A stretch of 64,000 nt of DNA from Lineus longissimus (GCF_910592395.1 NC_088314.1:19798070-19862069); one strand, 5' to 3'. Counted from the stretch's first letter, positions 20,014-40,122 are shown. Program-made: numbers and translations. Notes: generated by a model not told the origin, from the letters alone.

Positions 20014-21651
20014 CTACTCCTGTAACTTAGACTTTGCGCTAAATGCTAAATACCACACAAATATTGCAATGGTTGCTGCTAAAAACTCGCTCTGCACGAT
20101 TGGGCCTTTCCATGCTCCCTGGTGCTGGACGTCGATGGTGAAAAGTGGCTTGACTGTGGTGGTGTCTTCCTTGCTTCTCTGAACCTGGAAAACAAGTGGA
20201 ATATTTAGATTGCCTCTTTGAAATGACACATTTCCCTTCACATCAATAATTAAATGGAGAGTTGACTCTATAGGCAGGTGCTAGGGGGTCAAATCTGTGG
20301 TCCTTGTGTGAAGTATATGTCCAGTTTGGGGACTTGATTCTCTTTGACCTACTATATTTCAAATTTTATGTTTTTGGCCCAATCATAACACCATATTCAG
20401 CCAGCCATGTCCAGAGTAAGACGTTTGCTGAGTGATACACATAGATCTTGACCTGCTTGAACATATTTGTCACGGAAATTCTCAACCGGAACACATACCT
20501 TTCTCAGAGCTGCATAACCTTCATCATCAAACAGCCTGACGGAGTATGTTCCTTTGGGGAGTTTATTATGGGAATCACTCCAGCTGACCTGTAAGAATGC
20601 ACATCCAAGTTTATAGTAATTTCTTAGAACGCTGTCGATTAAAGCAATTTATCCTGGCATTTTGGTTGTGACTTTGTCATCACGAGGCCAATTTGGTCTC
20701 AAATCTCTCTGCATTCAATAAAGTAAGGATAAGGATGATAATTCAGCTGTCTTTCTCAATAGGTGTGATGTCAGGCTCAAATAAAGCATCAGGTATTACT
20801 CCATAATCCCCCCCCCCCCCATTTGTGCCATTCCCTTACCTGGTACTTAGTGCCATCCTGAGAACGAGTGGCTGGAAGAGTTCGATCATTTACATCTGCA
20901 TAGAGGTTCACATTCTAAAAAGGAATGAAAAGAAATAATAACTGTGGATTTCTAACCAAATTTCTTTTATCAGTTTTGAAAGCCCTTTTCAATTAGTAGG
21001 CCATATCAGACAGAGTTACTTGTATCGCTAATTCATCTGCCAAACCCATGAAACATAATAAACATCCAGAGTTCAACATTGCTAGCAATTAATATTCCAA
21101 GCCAGGGCAGTTTTTTTAATCCTGTTCAATCCCTACCTTCAATCCATTCTTGCAAGTGAGAGTAAACTCTACCACAACAACGGTCTTTGTTGATAAACTA
21201 GCCTCGGATGTTGTGTACACCTTGGATGTGAAACTGGGTCCAAGACAGGTGTCGGCTTAAAGCGAAGAGTTAGAAAAAAGACTGAGAAAAAAAACTGGAA
21301 AATAACCTACGCTTGTGGGTAATTACGTTGTTTTTTTGTGTTCAAATCCAAATATTTCAACGGCTGAAATTTTACACCATAGTGCATGGAGTCAATAATA
21401 CAGTGTTATGTACACTAAGAATGTGTACACTCTAATGTACACGAACACATTGGAGTGCCACGTCGACGAATGTAAAATGTAGATTCTGTATCAAATAAAA
21501 CGAATTTGCAGACCATTTTGCACAACATGAAAGGATGTACTTTTGATGTTTCCCGTACTCTTATTTCTGATAAATTTGGATGATCATGGAACTCACCGTG
21601 AGCCAAAATGGGCACAAAAACGAGAGCAATAACAACAAAAAAGTTCGCCAT
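20014..21651 (-). CDS. SSR4: Translocon-associated protein subunit delta (TRAP-delta)
   Basis: Single-pass ER membrane subunit of the TRAP complex that sits by Sec61 and helps insertion of some secretory proteins. Exons: 21651-21597, 21255-21137, 20914-20840, 20588-20499, 20184-20014; phases agree and give 169 residues (human 173). The first exon is a signal peptide (ANFFVVIALVFVPILAHG). The luminal domain has the two conserved cysteines (DTCLGP and FTLTCKNGLK), NLYADV, QDGTKYQVSWSD and GTYSVRLFDDEGYAALRK. The carboxyl helix ATIAIFVWYLAFSAKSKLQE matches the family's conserved membrane end. The start codon lies in an AAAATGGCGAA context resembling a YY1 site. The gene is divergent from ASZ1 with 68 bp between start codons. 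Confidence 0.96.
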
Positions 21652-21719
21652 TTTGTACGGCGGCCGAAAGAGAGTCATGTGACCTTTGATTTTTCTGATC
21701 GCCGGTAGAGGGATGCAAA
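21652..21719. promoter_or_regulatory. Shared bidirectional promoter of SSR4 and ASZ1
   Basis: Only 68 bp separate the two start codons. The interval holds GTCATGTGAC, a palindromic M-box/CLEAR-type E-box core (reverse GTCACATGAC). AAAATGGC (YY1-like) overlaps both start codons. No TATA box is seen. 5' UTRs must be very short or overlap. Confidence 0.7.
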
Positions 21720-24700
21720 ATGGCCCACCGCGCACAACCTGCCGGTTTTGAAGACGATTTTAATGACGAATTTGACGGCGATGGTTTTGTTTTGGGCGAT
21801 TTTGACTATGAGTCACAGTATAATACACACTCGTCAACATCTGTAAGCAAAGAACCGACTGAATCACATCAGAGTAAAGGAGTGGGAAGGGTATGAAATC
21901 TGTAATTTTTTTTGACTTTTTGATTTCAACCTCGTCTGATTTTTCATTTTTTCATTTTTTGCCTGGGTACCGATATTATGTTGGGACCATCTCAGAAGTG
22001 GTTTAGTGATTGTGCCCGAGTATAACCAGTCACTTGTCCTGTTGTCAGGTGGTGACCATTGGTAGGATCAGTTTCTGTTAAATATAAAGCAGGGTGTGTC
22101 CCAAATGATGTAATAAAGCTAACTAGGAAAATACAGCACTTCAGACTCACGGCCAGAAGCAGAACTTTTCTGATGTCAGATGACATGTGAGGATCGTATG
22201 GTTTGGGCATAACTGACAAATCGGCTAAACGGAGCAAGCAAAGGACGTAAATCATCAGATTATGCATGATTTACGTCATTTTCTGACTGAGCTGATTGGT
22301 CAGATATGTGCAAACTGTAAACGGTCGTCATATCCGGACCAAAGGTCAAAGTTCTACTTCTAAAGTGTCGTATTATTGCGAGGGCTGTTAAAATGTGAAA
22401 AAGATTTTGCATGTTGAAGGCCAAGGCGAAGGCTAAGGATGCAAAGTGTTAAAATTGATCGAAGTGAAAATTTTTAAAGATTATTATGGATTATCTCAGA
22501 TGAAGTATAATCTTAATCCATGATACCGATAAACCGTACAATCTATTACCTAGGTGCATAAAATCTGCTACCATGTTATCTATGGTTATGGCACAGATGC
22601 TCGCTACAGTTACTGCTGTGGGTACGAGGTTACCTAAACTATATAATATTTGGCTGGATTATTCAATATTGCATATTTTTGTGAACTTTTACTAGTGATG
22701 ATCGTATACATTAATCTGTGGGAACATCCTGCATGCGCATGTACCGGGGTACATGTACACATTTCATTTGTCATGATATCTATCGACTGATGTGTCATCT
22801 TTTTTGTTTGTCCATTTATTACTTATTTTCTAGTGCTCTACAACAGCAAAGGAGATAAAAGTTCATGTTTCAAGTAGCAGAATAGGCCTTCTTATAATTC
22901 ATAAATACAAGTATTTGTCATAAAGGTCAGCCTTGAGGTCAAAACAGACAGTTGCCCTTAATTTATAGCTGTTTGGTGGCCTAGATGTTTACCAGTACGA
23001 CCTAATCTGTTTTTATCACTTTGTGTGGAAAATGGCTGAGGACTGGATTATATTATTCTCTTGAGTAGACTTATGTGTCTGGGTGTAATATCATTCTAAA
23101 AAATATGGCGGAAGTTGAATCTCGCAGGAAAGTGAGCTGGCAAGTAGGAGAGAAGGACAAGGTAATTCATACTGGGTGTCCAAGAAAAATGTCCAGGAAT
23201 ACATAATGTCCCACTCTATTACAAGTATGTGGAGGTTTTGGTTTTCGCTATCCATGCCGATTTGGGCAAAATGTTACATAAATGACAACCGTATCATGTC
23301 TAAGCACCACTGACCCGCAGAGTATGACATGCAGATATTTTCAGATATTTGTACTGGCAGTCCATTTTAAATTGATCTTTGCTTTGTAATCTCACCCAAT
23401 CTCTTGACTGTGCACTCTTTATTGCTTCAGGGTATTCTGAACCATGTAGACATCACTCCGACTCCTGGTAAAGGCCGACAGAATGCATTCAACTCGAGCA
23501 ACAATGGTTTCAGCGACTCGCGTCGGAACAAAAGCCCGTACAGAGCGTTCTCTGGGCGATCGAGTCTCCCGGTGGATGACTTCAGAATGGCAGTGATGAA
23601 GGGAAACGTCGAGATGATTCAACGCTATCTGAATGATGGTACGTAGTCGTATCTTGCAGTGCAATATTTCCAGATGTAAAACTGATACTCGATCTTTGTG
23701 TTTTCAGATAGAAGAGAACAAAAGCCTGTTAGGGAGTTCTACATATTATACACCTGCTAGGGGGATAAATGCAGCTACCACTTTGTATTGTATGCGCCGA
23801 TCACCCATTCTATTCATGACCACGCTCAATGTTGCTTAACTTCCAGTTCTGGGGCCAATGCGCCATCACAAGGCCATACAATGAATCCTCCATATGATTG
23901 GGGGTACATACACTTATAGTATACCATCTAATTGTCAGTCATCAGATATGTCTTTGGTACCTCTTTTCAGGTGTGGCTGTCGATACTGTCATGAAGTCAG
24001 GATGGACAGCCCTGATGTACGCGGCTAGCTGCGCCAATAAAGACATGGTCAAAATACTCCTGGAAAATGGGGCTGACATGGGCTTCCACAAAGGTTTGTT
24101 TTAAATGCATTGATTTCTTATTCTGAGGATCAAAGTCTTCTGAACTGGCTTCTTGCCGAGTGTAATCAGGGTTTTCAAAAAAGGAGAAATCACTTTGTTT
24201 GGCTACTTTGATTAAAGGAGACTCTTGTTCCTTGATAAGTGGAGGAATCCTATGCTCAAAGTGTTAATCAATCATCCACGTTCTTTCCAGACCAGTATGA
24301 TGTTTTGATGGCGGCTTGTGGCTCCAATCAGACGAATGCAGATGCTGTCACAGAGTGTGTGGCATTGCTGCTTGATGCCGGTGCTGACGTCAACAGATTT
24401 GACAGGTGAGTTAACAAGGGACATGACTATAAGTAGAAAATTTCTGAAATGTATTATTTATTAAGATCTACCCATATCCAGCATACTAGCATCGTTTCCA
24501 AGTGAAATTCTTCTCCTCGTTCTTCAGCATTTGCGCTGTTTTTGTAGTAGTTATTCCTCCTACAAGGTGGGATGAGCATTTTTGCATGCCACTATGGTTA
24601 GGCTCCGATAAGGTTGCCTAATGACTCTGTGTTTGGCCAGAGGTATAGTCCATTACAAGCTACTCCCATTTCATACTTGGATGGCGTCTGTGGCTTGCCG

Positions 24701-27700
24701 TGGCAAAGGCACCAGGCACAAGGAACCTCAGTTTTACATCTCATGCGCAGGATGAGTAATTAAATGTTAAGGCCCAAATTCATTAAGAGCGTTTAAGGGT
24801 TAGACATGTACAACTTCTCTCTAATCAGTTTCAGGGCCTATTCATATTCTGTGAAGATTCACATGAAGGGCCAGAATCTGTCTATTCAGTAGTTAAACGC
24901 TGTTTTAAGCTAAACACCCTTTATGAATTTGGCCCGAAGTGTCTTGCTGGTGGACACAAAGACAAAACTTTAGTTTAAATTTAGTTGGACTCATGTTTCC
25001 CAGCGTCACTTTTGTTTTTCTCACCTAACAGATATCACATGACTCCATTGATGTATGCTGCCCGGGAGGGTCGTGTTGACATTATTACAATGCTCGTAGA
25101 ATTTGGTTCCGATGTGAACAAACAAGACTGGCGGGGTTGGACGGTGAGCACATGTTTCACTCTTCCACTTGAAGGAGAGCTTTTCCAGTTTTGAAAAAAG
25201 AGTATTGATACCCGAAATGTTAACTGTAAAACTGATGTTAACACCAGAGATAGTCAGTCATCCAGGCCACTTTTTGAAGATCTCTCTTGCTAAAACCCTG
25301 ACATTTTACAAGCTTTGAGATCTAGATTATCACATGTACTGTAGGCCTAGTACGGTAAAATTATGTTGGGGCTTTGATTTCAGTCGAAATTTGTTGGTAT
25401 GGAGAAAAACGAAGGGTAAAAAGTGCCTTGTTCCATAGTTTCTCTCACTGATCTAACAACTTCCCACTTTATCTTCAGGCTTTAGTTTATGCCACCAGCC
25501 GAGGCCACAACAAGGCACTTGCAGAACTGCTCAAACTAAAAGCTGATCCTAATACAAGGTGCTCAAATGGTGAAACTGCTTCAGATATTGCCTACAGCAT
25601 GGGACACTACAAGGTAGGTCGAAACCCAGAATGTTTCGAAATTCTTTGTTTGTATTTATTGCAAATTTGGTGCCAAACAATATATTGTTAGATAAGAAGT
25701 TCATTGTTCCATTGTTATCTTGCAGAGAATTGTGATAAGATGGACAGGACAAAGATGTTATATGTGATTGATGAAGTGGGATTTTTTTTTCTCCAGGTGG
25801 CGGACATGCTGTCAAAGTATTCCAGCCAAAATAAAGATGATGCCATCCTCACTGCCATGTCAGTATACGAGAGGGATGCCGGTGGTGATTCACAAAGCAG
25901 TGAAAGGTGAGATCTCTCAGGACCCCGCTTGGGGGAGCACACCTAATCACTTTGTCTTATGCTGTGCTTGGTTTTATGTCCATCCGAAAAGTCTGGGTTG
26001 GAGGAATAGGACATCTCAGGGCCAAACTGTTGGGCAAGGAAGCAAAACTGAGGCTGGCTCAAGACCAATTTGTCTCATCCACAGAACTGAGAAGTTGATT
26101 CTGTCATTGAACATTGCTTAAGAAGGAGGAGATCAAATGTGCATGTAATCGATGCTAACGGTCAACTTGTCTTCTCTTCCAGCCAAGCTTTGTATGAAAA
26201 ATACGGCGAACTGGAGATGTTCCTCTCAGGTATAGAACTCAGTGATCTCATTCCCGTTTTTCGATCACAACGTGTGACTTTTGCCGCCTTCCTCAGGATG
26301 ACTGATAACGATTTACAACAGGTATGTATCTGAAGTGATTTCAGACATTCAACTCGAGATATCCGATGATATCGTCTGTTTACCTTGCAAAATATCATGA
26401 AACAACACAATCAGACGTCACTCAACAACACATCAGACATTAGGACAATAGGACAAACAGATTTGAAGCCAGTTGGACAGCAAGTCAGACACAACATTGA
26501 CATTCTGCAAGGGCACCAGACCCACCTCGACATACAATGAGTCAATAGTAAATGAATTGCTCTTTCCCTTGGCCCTTACTGGTCATGGATTTCCTCCTCC
26601 ACCATACTTGAATGAAGTTGATGCTTATCTCTCTTCATTGTTGCAGATAGGTGTCCAAAGGATTGGTGTGAGAAAGAAGATCCTGGACAGCATTCAGAGC
26701 GTCCACAAGAAACCTTGGGAGAAGTCCAGCCTACAGTCAGTCCAATACAACAACTTCATAAGGTGAGGATCTTAAAAGAAAACTGCACTGTGTTACGTGA
26801 AACAAGCCAACACAGCCGGTAAATGACGTCACAACATCACATTGGATCTTGACGTGATTGGTTCCGTGGTGGAGGTTTCACCTTGGCGTCAAAACCATCC
26901 TCCTCATGGGCCCAGAATAGGAGTTACTGCTCCCCCTGGTGGTTTCCATTAGCCACTACCTTATTGTCAAAAGCACAGCACTTATGAAGAAGATCACATT
27001 TATGATCGTGTAAATGTTTTCATGTACATCTTCTCTTCAATTGCAGTTGTGCAGATGCTGTGACAATGGTGAACAACATCAGTAAGCACACAGATTACAT
27101 CACCAGCACAGTCGGTTACATCAAGGACCAGATAATAGCAAACGCTGCCATACTTGCGAGAGATCAGGTGAACAAATCTTAGATTTCAACTTCTTCATCT
27201 ACTGTCTCCTGCATTGTTTGGTGCCAATTGGGGTTATCAGCCTAAATACTAAATCCTTTGTCTTGTGCCTGTGTGGAAGGTGTCTTTTGCTGGCATTTGA
27301 GGTCTCTAAGAAGCTACTCATGTTTCTCACTTTTAGTGGGTATCTCGCTTGCCCTGAAAGTGGCACCAGGAACGCGGAATCTCTTGTTTTATGTCTCATT
27401 CAGAGGACGTTGAAATCCATTCAAGTAAAGTGAACTGTCCGAGGTCAAGTCTGAGGAAAGATCTTTTGAATCTACCTCCAGTTTTGATAATGTGTAGGTT
27501 GTTTTCAGGAGGGGACTGGAATGAAGATGTTGTGTAAGAGTACTGATCAGAGTCTCGTCAACATTCAAGACTTATACAAGGAATTGAGTGAACTACGGGA
27601 ACATTTGAATAAGGTAATGCATCCGTATGTCAGACAATATGGGAAAAATTCTTTGTTGAAGTAACACAGTTCTTAGATGTGATACAATGGAACATGTAGA

Positions 27701-28237
27701 AAGCCTGCATGCATTGTAGTACAATACACATAACAATGTACAGGAAAGGTGCTTTACCAGTTTGACATGAGGACAGTTGGTCGAAACTTGCTGCAAAGTC
27801 AACATTTGATAAAACGTATGAAGAACATTTTGCCAGATATCATTATGAATGGTCTTGGCTACCCAAAAGGTGCCAGGGATATATGTGGAAAGTTTTAGTT
27901 TTTGTCAAATTGGATGAAATTTGAAGGGTCTTCCATGTTGTATCGGAACATAGTATACATTTGTATATTGAAGAGTATCTGTAGACATGCATTGAACAGT
28001 GGCTTGACAGCATGGCATATTTTTTTCAAACGATAATGTATCTTTTTGACATTACAGGTTAAGGATGATCCATGCTACCGACCATCGGATCTTATCGAAG
28101 GAAAATCTAGACGGAAAAGACAACGATGGCCTTTCTTAGTTCTTGGTCTCGGGACTCTCGTTGGAATAGGCATTTGGAAAAGGGACTTCGTTTTGGAAAA
28201 AGGTGCTGGTATTTTGACGAGATTGACTTTCAGATGA
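21720..28237 (+). CDS. ASZ1: Ankyrin/SAM/basic-zipper protein ASZ1 (GASZ)
   Basis: Germline scaffold of the piRNA pathway, anchored on mitochondria near nuage in known animals. Exons: 21720-21890, 23431-23638, 23971-24093, 24291-24405, 25032-25143, 25479-25613, 25797-25906, 26183-26321, 26647-26762, 27047-27167, 27509-27613, 28058-28237; all phases agree, 544 residues (human 475). The acidic N terminus (EDDFNDEFDGDGF) parallels the human acidic head. Ankyrin repeats span roughly residues 110-290 (SGWTALMYAAS, MTPLMYAAREG, WTALVYATSRGH). A SAM domain follows at about 333-395 (YGELEMFLSGIELSDLIPVF ... GVRKKILDSI). A coiled region comes next, then a basic cluster (KSRRKRQRW) before a tail helix (PFLVLGLGTLVGIGIW) suited to mitochondrial anchoring. 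The domain order is diagnostic. Confidence 0.95.
23104..23160 (+). CDS. ASZ1: Possible alternative first exon of ASZ1
   Basis: ATG at 23104 in AAAATATGGCGG context opens 19 codons (MAEVESRRKVSWQVGEKDK) ending exactly at AAG|GTAATT in phase 0, which joins in frame to the 23431 exon. No splice acceptor precedes it, so it looks like a transcript start inside intron 1. It would replace the acidic head with a short basic one. Confidence 0.45.
24530..24745 (-). repeat. SINE (family B) tail fragment in ASZ1 intron
   Basis: The reverse strand carries GAGGTTCCTTGTGCCTGGTG and TTTGCCACGGCAAG, matching the distal part of the SINE copies at 33640-33845 and 52840-53015. Confidence 0.55.
24771..24945. mobile_element. 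Foldback MITE in ASZ1 intron
   Basis: Imperfect inverted termini: left GGCCCAAATTCATTAAGAGC, right (reverse) GGGCCAAATTCATAAAGGGT. Inner segments (CGTTTAA...) are also inverted. No coding capacity. The target duplication is unclear. Confidence 0.65.
27290..27415 (-). repeat. SINE (family B) tail fragment in ASZ1 intron
   Basis: On the minus strand: TCCTCTGAATGAGACATAAA followed by a TTCCTGGTGCC-type segment, as in the SINE at 33640-33845. Confidence 0.55.
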
Positions 28238-28424
28238 TGATGTTCTTGTACCATTTAGAGACAAACAGTTTACAACCTCTCCAAATATTGTAGGAAAACT
28301 TCAGGAAAACCACTGGAATGGGCCACGATGTCAGTTTTAAAATGAAGAGGTTTTATTTGATCAGCTTTTAAAAAGGTGAATGAAAGTTGGCAGAAATTTT
28401 AGCTTTGTTATGAAGACAGTCAGA

Positions 28425-28765
28425 GCCAGGCCGAATCAGTCCTGGCTGCTCCACCGTGTTGCCAACATGATGAGAGAGATGAGACGGTCACAGCCAGGCC
28501 GAATCAGTCCTGGCTGCTCCACCGTGTTGGCAACATGATGAGAGAGATGAGACGGTCACAGCCAGGCCGAATCAGTCCTGGCTGCTCCACCGTGTTGGCA
28601 ACATGGTGAGAGAGATGAGACGGTCACAGCCAGGCCGAATCAGTCCTGGCTGCTCCACCGTGTTGACAACATGATGAGAGAGATGAGACGGTCACAGCCA
28701 GGCCGAATCAGTCCTGGCTGCTCCACCGTGTTGACAACATGATGAGAGAGATGAGACGGTCACGG
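28425..28765 (+). repeat. Five-copy 68-bp hairpin array in the ASZ1 3' UTR
   Basis: GCCAGGCCGAATC starts at 28425, 28493, 28561, 28629 and 28697, an exact 68-bp period with nearly identical units. Each unit contains the perfect inverted repeat CAGCCAGG-(10 nt)-CCTGGCTG (the first unit begins GAGCCAGG). The array begins 188 bp after the ASZ1 stop and ends just before the AATAAA at 28770, so it should be in the mature mRNA. Confidence 0.9.
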
Positions 28766-28769
28766 CCGC

Positions 28770-28775
28770 AATAAA
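28770..28775 (+). terminator. Likely ASZ1 polyadenylation signal
   Basis: AATAAA directly after the hairpin array. A second AATAAA is at 28932-28937. Confidence 0.55.
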
Positions 28776-28979
28776 TATAAGATTACTTCCGCTGTGTCAC
28801 TTGTGTTCATCAGTGAAAGCACCTGTGATAAAATGTACTGGAAAGTTTGAAGTCTATCACCAAACCTCACTGCAGGTGCATTGTACAAATCTTAAGACGA
28901 GCGTAACTGTATTTCTTGAACAAGTACAAGGAATAAAGAAACTTGGTTCAATGTATTTAGCCTCTTGTTTTCATCTCCT

Positions 28980-29290
28980 GCCATGCCTGCAGACTGTAGT
29001 TCAGCCCATGTTGCCAAGCTGTGAAATTTGCTGCACCACAAGACAATTTTGTCTCTGTCACAGCCTAAGACACAGTTCTGTCTCAACCTTGGACAAACTC
29101 ACCCATGCCCTGCTGTGAAATGACCATTCTGTCTCAGTCACAGCATTGGTCCAGGACGTGTATCAGACAAAGACACACTTCTGTCACAACCTTGGACTAA
29201 CTCGCTCCGTGATGCCTAGCTTGGACCCTTGGTGCACTGCCTGACCATTCTGTCTCAGTCATAGTCTGGGACCAGGACATGTATTGGAGT
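28980..29290. repeat. Degenerate repeats of about 130 bp
   Basis: Segments containing TTCTGTCTCARTCACAG, CCTTGGAC(A/T)AACTC and GTCCAGGAC-like sequence recur two to three times with many differences. No coding signal. The rest of the gap up to about 29950 shows no gene. Confidence 0.5.
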
Positions 29291-29974
29291 TGTCTCAATT
29301 GAAAAGTGTACTTTGATTTATGAGTGACTATTTTGATACAACTTTATATTTTGAAATGAACCTGTAATTTTTGCAACCATGTGATGTTCAGAAGATCAAT
29401 ATAGAAGAAAATTGTAAAAGATTATTCTTGCCTTTGCTTTTCTGTGTTGTCTTCAGTTGTAAGAGTTCTGTCAGGGGAAGGAGGTTGTGACAATTACACA
29501 ACCGATTACACAACCAAAGTTTCATGGTCTTTCTGAGGACAAGGAGCACACAGATGCAGAATTAGCTCTGTGACAGTCACAACCAGGGAGGAGACCTTAC
29601 AAATTGTATCTTGCTTCATCAATTGCGGCCAGATATCGCCGGGTGCTTTTCTGCACAAGGAAGTTGTTATACATGACAACCGGAGATCGAATTACCAAGG
29701 GCCAGCTCGTATATCATTCTAGGCTGGTGTTCTGTAAAAGGTGTAAGAGTTGGCCCTGGTAGACCGAAAGATTGTCCAAAAGTTCTTTGAAAGTGCCTAT
29801 AATGCTACCCGTATTGAAATTAGAATAAGATGAAGCAGTGAAAACTTTTTAAAAAAGATGAAATGTAAGAAAAAAGAAAAAAAAATGTGTTGAAATTTAT
29901 TTTCTCACATGGGATTCGAACCCCAAACTTCTGTACTACTTGAAAACACCACAACAAGGGAATTGTAAATTCGC

Positions 29975-30093
29975 GCCCCGGCCCCGGCCCCGGCCCCGGC
30001 CCCGGCCCCGGCCCCGGCCCCGGCCCCGGCCCCGGCCCCGGCCCCGGCCCCGGCCCCGGCCCCGGCCCCGGCCCCGGCCCCGGCCCCGGCCCC
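29975..30093. repeat. (GGGGCC)n-type hexanucleotide tract upstream of NAMPT
   Basis: 119 bp of uninterrupted CCCCGG repeats, about 20 units, reading as (GGGGCC)n on the minus strand. It ends about 240 bp before the NAMPT start codon. The G-rich strand has strong G-quadruplex potential. The array is translationally open in several frames, giving Pro-Arg on the plus strand and Gly-Pro and Gly-Ala on the minus strand. Confidence 0.97.
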
Positions 30094-30331
30094 ACCCATC
30101 CACCCATACTCCGCCTCTCGATATTTCGAGATATCAAGAACCTGATCTCAGGATGACCCCCCCCCCCATCCTGAGAAAATCAGGGGGTTAATGTTCGCTC
30201 CTTTTAGCCCAAGTTTTTTCCAAACACACTGTATAGCTTTTCTGCCGGTTTTCCGTTTTCTCTAGGAATAGTCAGGAGGTGACACCTCGCGGTCGCTGAA
30301 GAAGTTGCATTTGTTGTCAAAAGGTTGCAAA

Positions 30332-37955
<7,624 letters not shown>

Positions 37956-39020
37956 AGAAGTAGATTGAGTTATGTCGCAATATTTCCTTCATCAAAACGT
38001 TTTCATCAAACGATTTCAGGAGGATGGATTTCTTGTAGTCCATTTCACGAAAAAATGGCACTCTAATACTTGTGGATTTTATACTGAAAATGCAGCAGTT
38101 GAACAAAAGGTTATAATTATCTCATCTGAAACTACAAAGTCCAAAGTATATTAATATTCTTACTTTGCCAGAATCAGACAATACCTCAGTCACTGTGAAT
38201 GAGCTACTGATAGCAAAATATTGACAAATTTCTCAGCCATTTTATGGCTTCTTTTTCTGTGCCGAGCCATTTTATCGAGGAATGGACTACAGCAGAATGA
38301 CCTTTTAGAATTTTGTTAGAAATGCAATGATTTTTATGTAGTGTATGGAAATGCAACCAGCAGTTGGGATGAAAAATATGCCAGCAGAAGGGGATGGGGA
38401 TTTGAAATTTATGCATCCTCTCTGGAAGGGCCTATAACAAATTTCAGTGTATAAGGATGATTTACAAATGTACGGTAATTGAGAGTGGCCTCCTTGGGCA
38501 AGATTCTTTACTATCTTTACTGTTATTTTGTCTTCATCATTGGTTCCTGTTGTCATCTCAACCTTGGTCACGCTAGATAGTATTAAGTTTAAGCAATATG
38601 GTTATCAGTAAGTTTTATAGAAAATGTCAACCGTTCACACGAAGCTATATAGATGTCTTAAAGGCTGCACAAAATGTATTTAGATGTAGATGTAGATGTT
38701 TTGCACCAATATGAGTGTTAATGGGAGTGATTACTGGAAGCTGCCGTGTTGTTAATAGGCCAGAGACATTGCTAGAAGCTGTTGACTAATGTTAATGAGA
38801 TGGGTACATTACTGGAGCTGTTGCTTTGTCTGAATTGCTTTGAACATAAGGCAACTTTGTTCAAAGCACAAACTCCTTATTTCGTCCTTTCCATTTCAAG
38901 TGGAAAATGTATAGTGCGTGTTCTTGTTGTATCCTCATGAATTGTTGATGTAGAAAAAACTTGGGGTAGTTGTAATTTTTTTGGGGGGAGGTTGGGCTTT
39001 TGAAGTCTGTGAGGAACGAG

Positions 39021-39140
39021 TTTAGAATCCCCGATCACACCCCAAAAAAAGGTCATCGGTTGACTAACAAAGCACCACTGTTCAATGGATTTATAGTTGA
39101 ATGCGATCAAACTACGTCATTTCCGATCGGGGATTCTAAA
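39021..39140. repeat. 120-bp element with 16-bp perfect inverted ends
   Basis: TTTAGAATCCCCGATC at the left and its exact reverse complement at the right. Candidate tiny MITE; no clear target duplication. Confidence 0.6.
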
Positions 39141-39992
39141 GTTTAGCCATCTGTGACACCAAGAGCATTGCAAGCCTTGCCTACATCTATCAGGTGATAA
39201 ACTTTCCATGAAATATTTCGTTAGAGATTCGATAAAGTTATTTGAACAATTATTTTTATAATTTGACGAAAATTATACGACATGCCATTGCTTTAAATTC
39301 TTCTCTTACATGTATAGAATTCTCCCAGCTTCTGTTTCTGATCATGTGTGAAATCTTTTGGCAAATTCTCTCACGTAAATTCAATATCAAAGCACTTAGG
39401 TGTGAATGGATGATATATGATTATGAAATACCAAGTGTAGATGAGATCTATACTTGGAAATGCTGATATACAGAATAACAAACTAGAATTGTCGGTTGAG
39501 TCTGCAGGTAGACTCTGGAGTCTCCGTCAACTGTGGGGTGCTTTGTTTGTTGAGGAAGTGGAGGAGGCAGTATGTTTTGGTTAAAAGTTTATTGGGAAAA
39601 TAGATATATACATATATACATAGTTGGAGATTAAAAGTCGGGTTACTGGTTTGTAGACCTTGGTATGAGAATTGTCTTCGCTGGCAAGGTTTGCATTGGG
39701 TTTATGTTGCTGCTGTGTTGGGATAGCAGCGATGGTGATGTTGTGATTCACATGTGCCTTAAACACTATTCTGCACATGCGACTTGCGCATGACCGGAAC
39801 TTGATCGTCTTATCAACGCCGTCGCCTCGCTCCAAGGCCCTGCCTGTATTGACCACTATTGTTGCCGCGAAAATTTGTTTGTAGCAAGAATAACTTATAA
39901 CAACAATGAATCATAAAAGATTTCAATTTATGTCCAAGCAAGTGTGTTCCTGTAATCGTTGCTTTTAAGTACGAATTGATCAACATGGAAGC

Positions 39993-40122
39993 TATCGAAA
40001 TTGGCAGGGAATATGGTCGCATAATACGTCTCGTTTGGAGAATGTGCAATGGCGGAAATCGAAATTGGCAGGGAATATGGTGGCATAATACGTCTCGTTT
40101 GGAGATTGTGTAATGGCGGATC
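39993..40122 (+). repeat. 65-bp tandem duplication
   Basis: ATCGAAATTGGCAGGGAATA at 39993 and again at 40058, both followed by ATAATACGTCTCGTTTGGAG. Only a few differences, so recent. Confidence 0.85.

Noticed and set aside
29820-30191. Dipeptide-repeat open frames over the GGGGCC tract
   Set aside because: Open only because the hexanucleotide lacks stop codons; no start context or flanking coding sequence supports real proteins.
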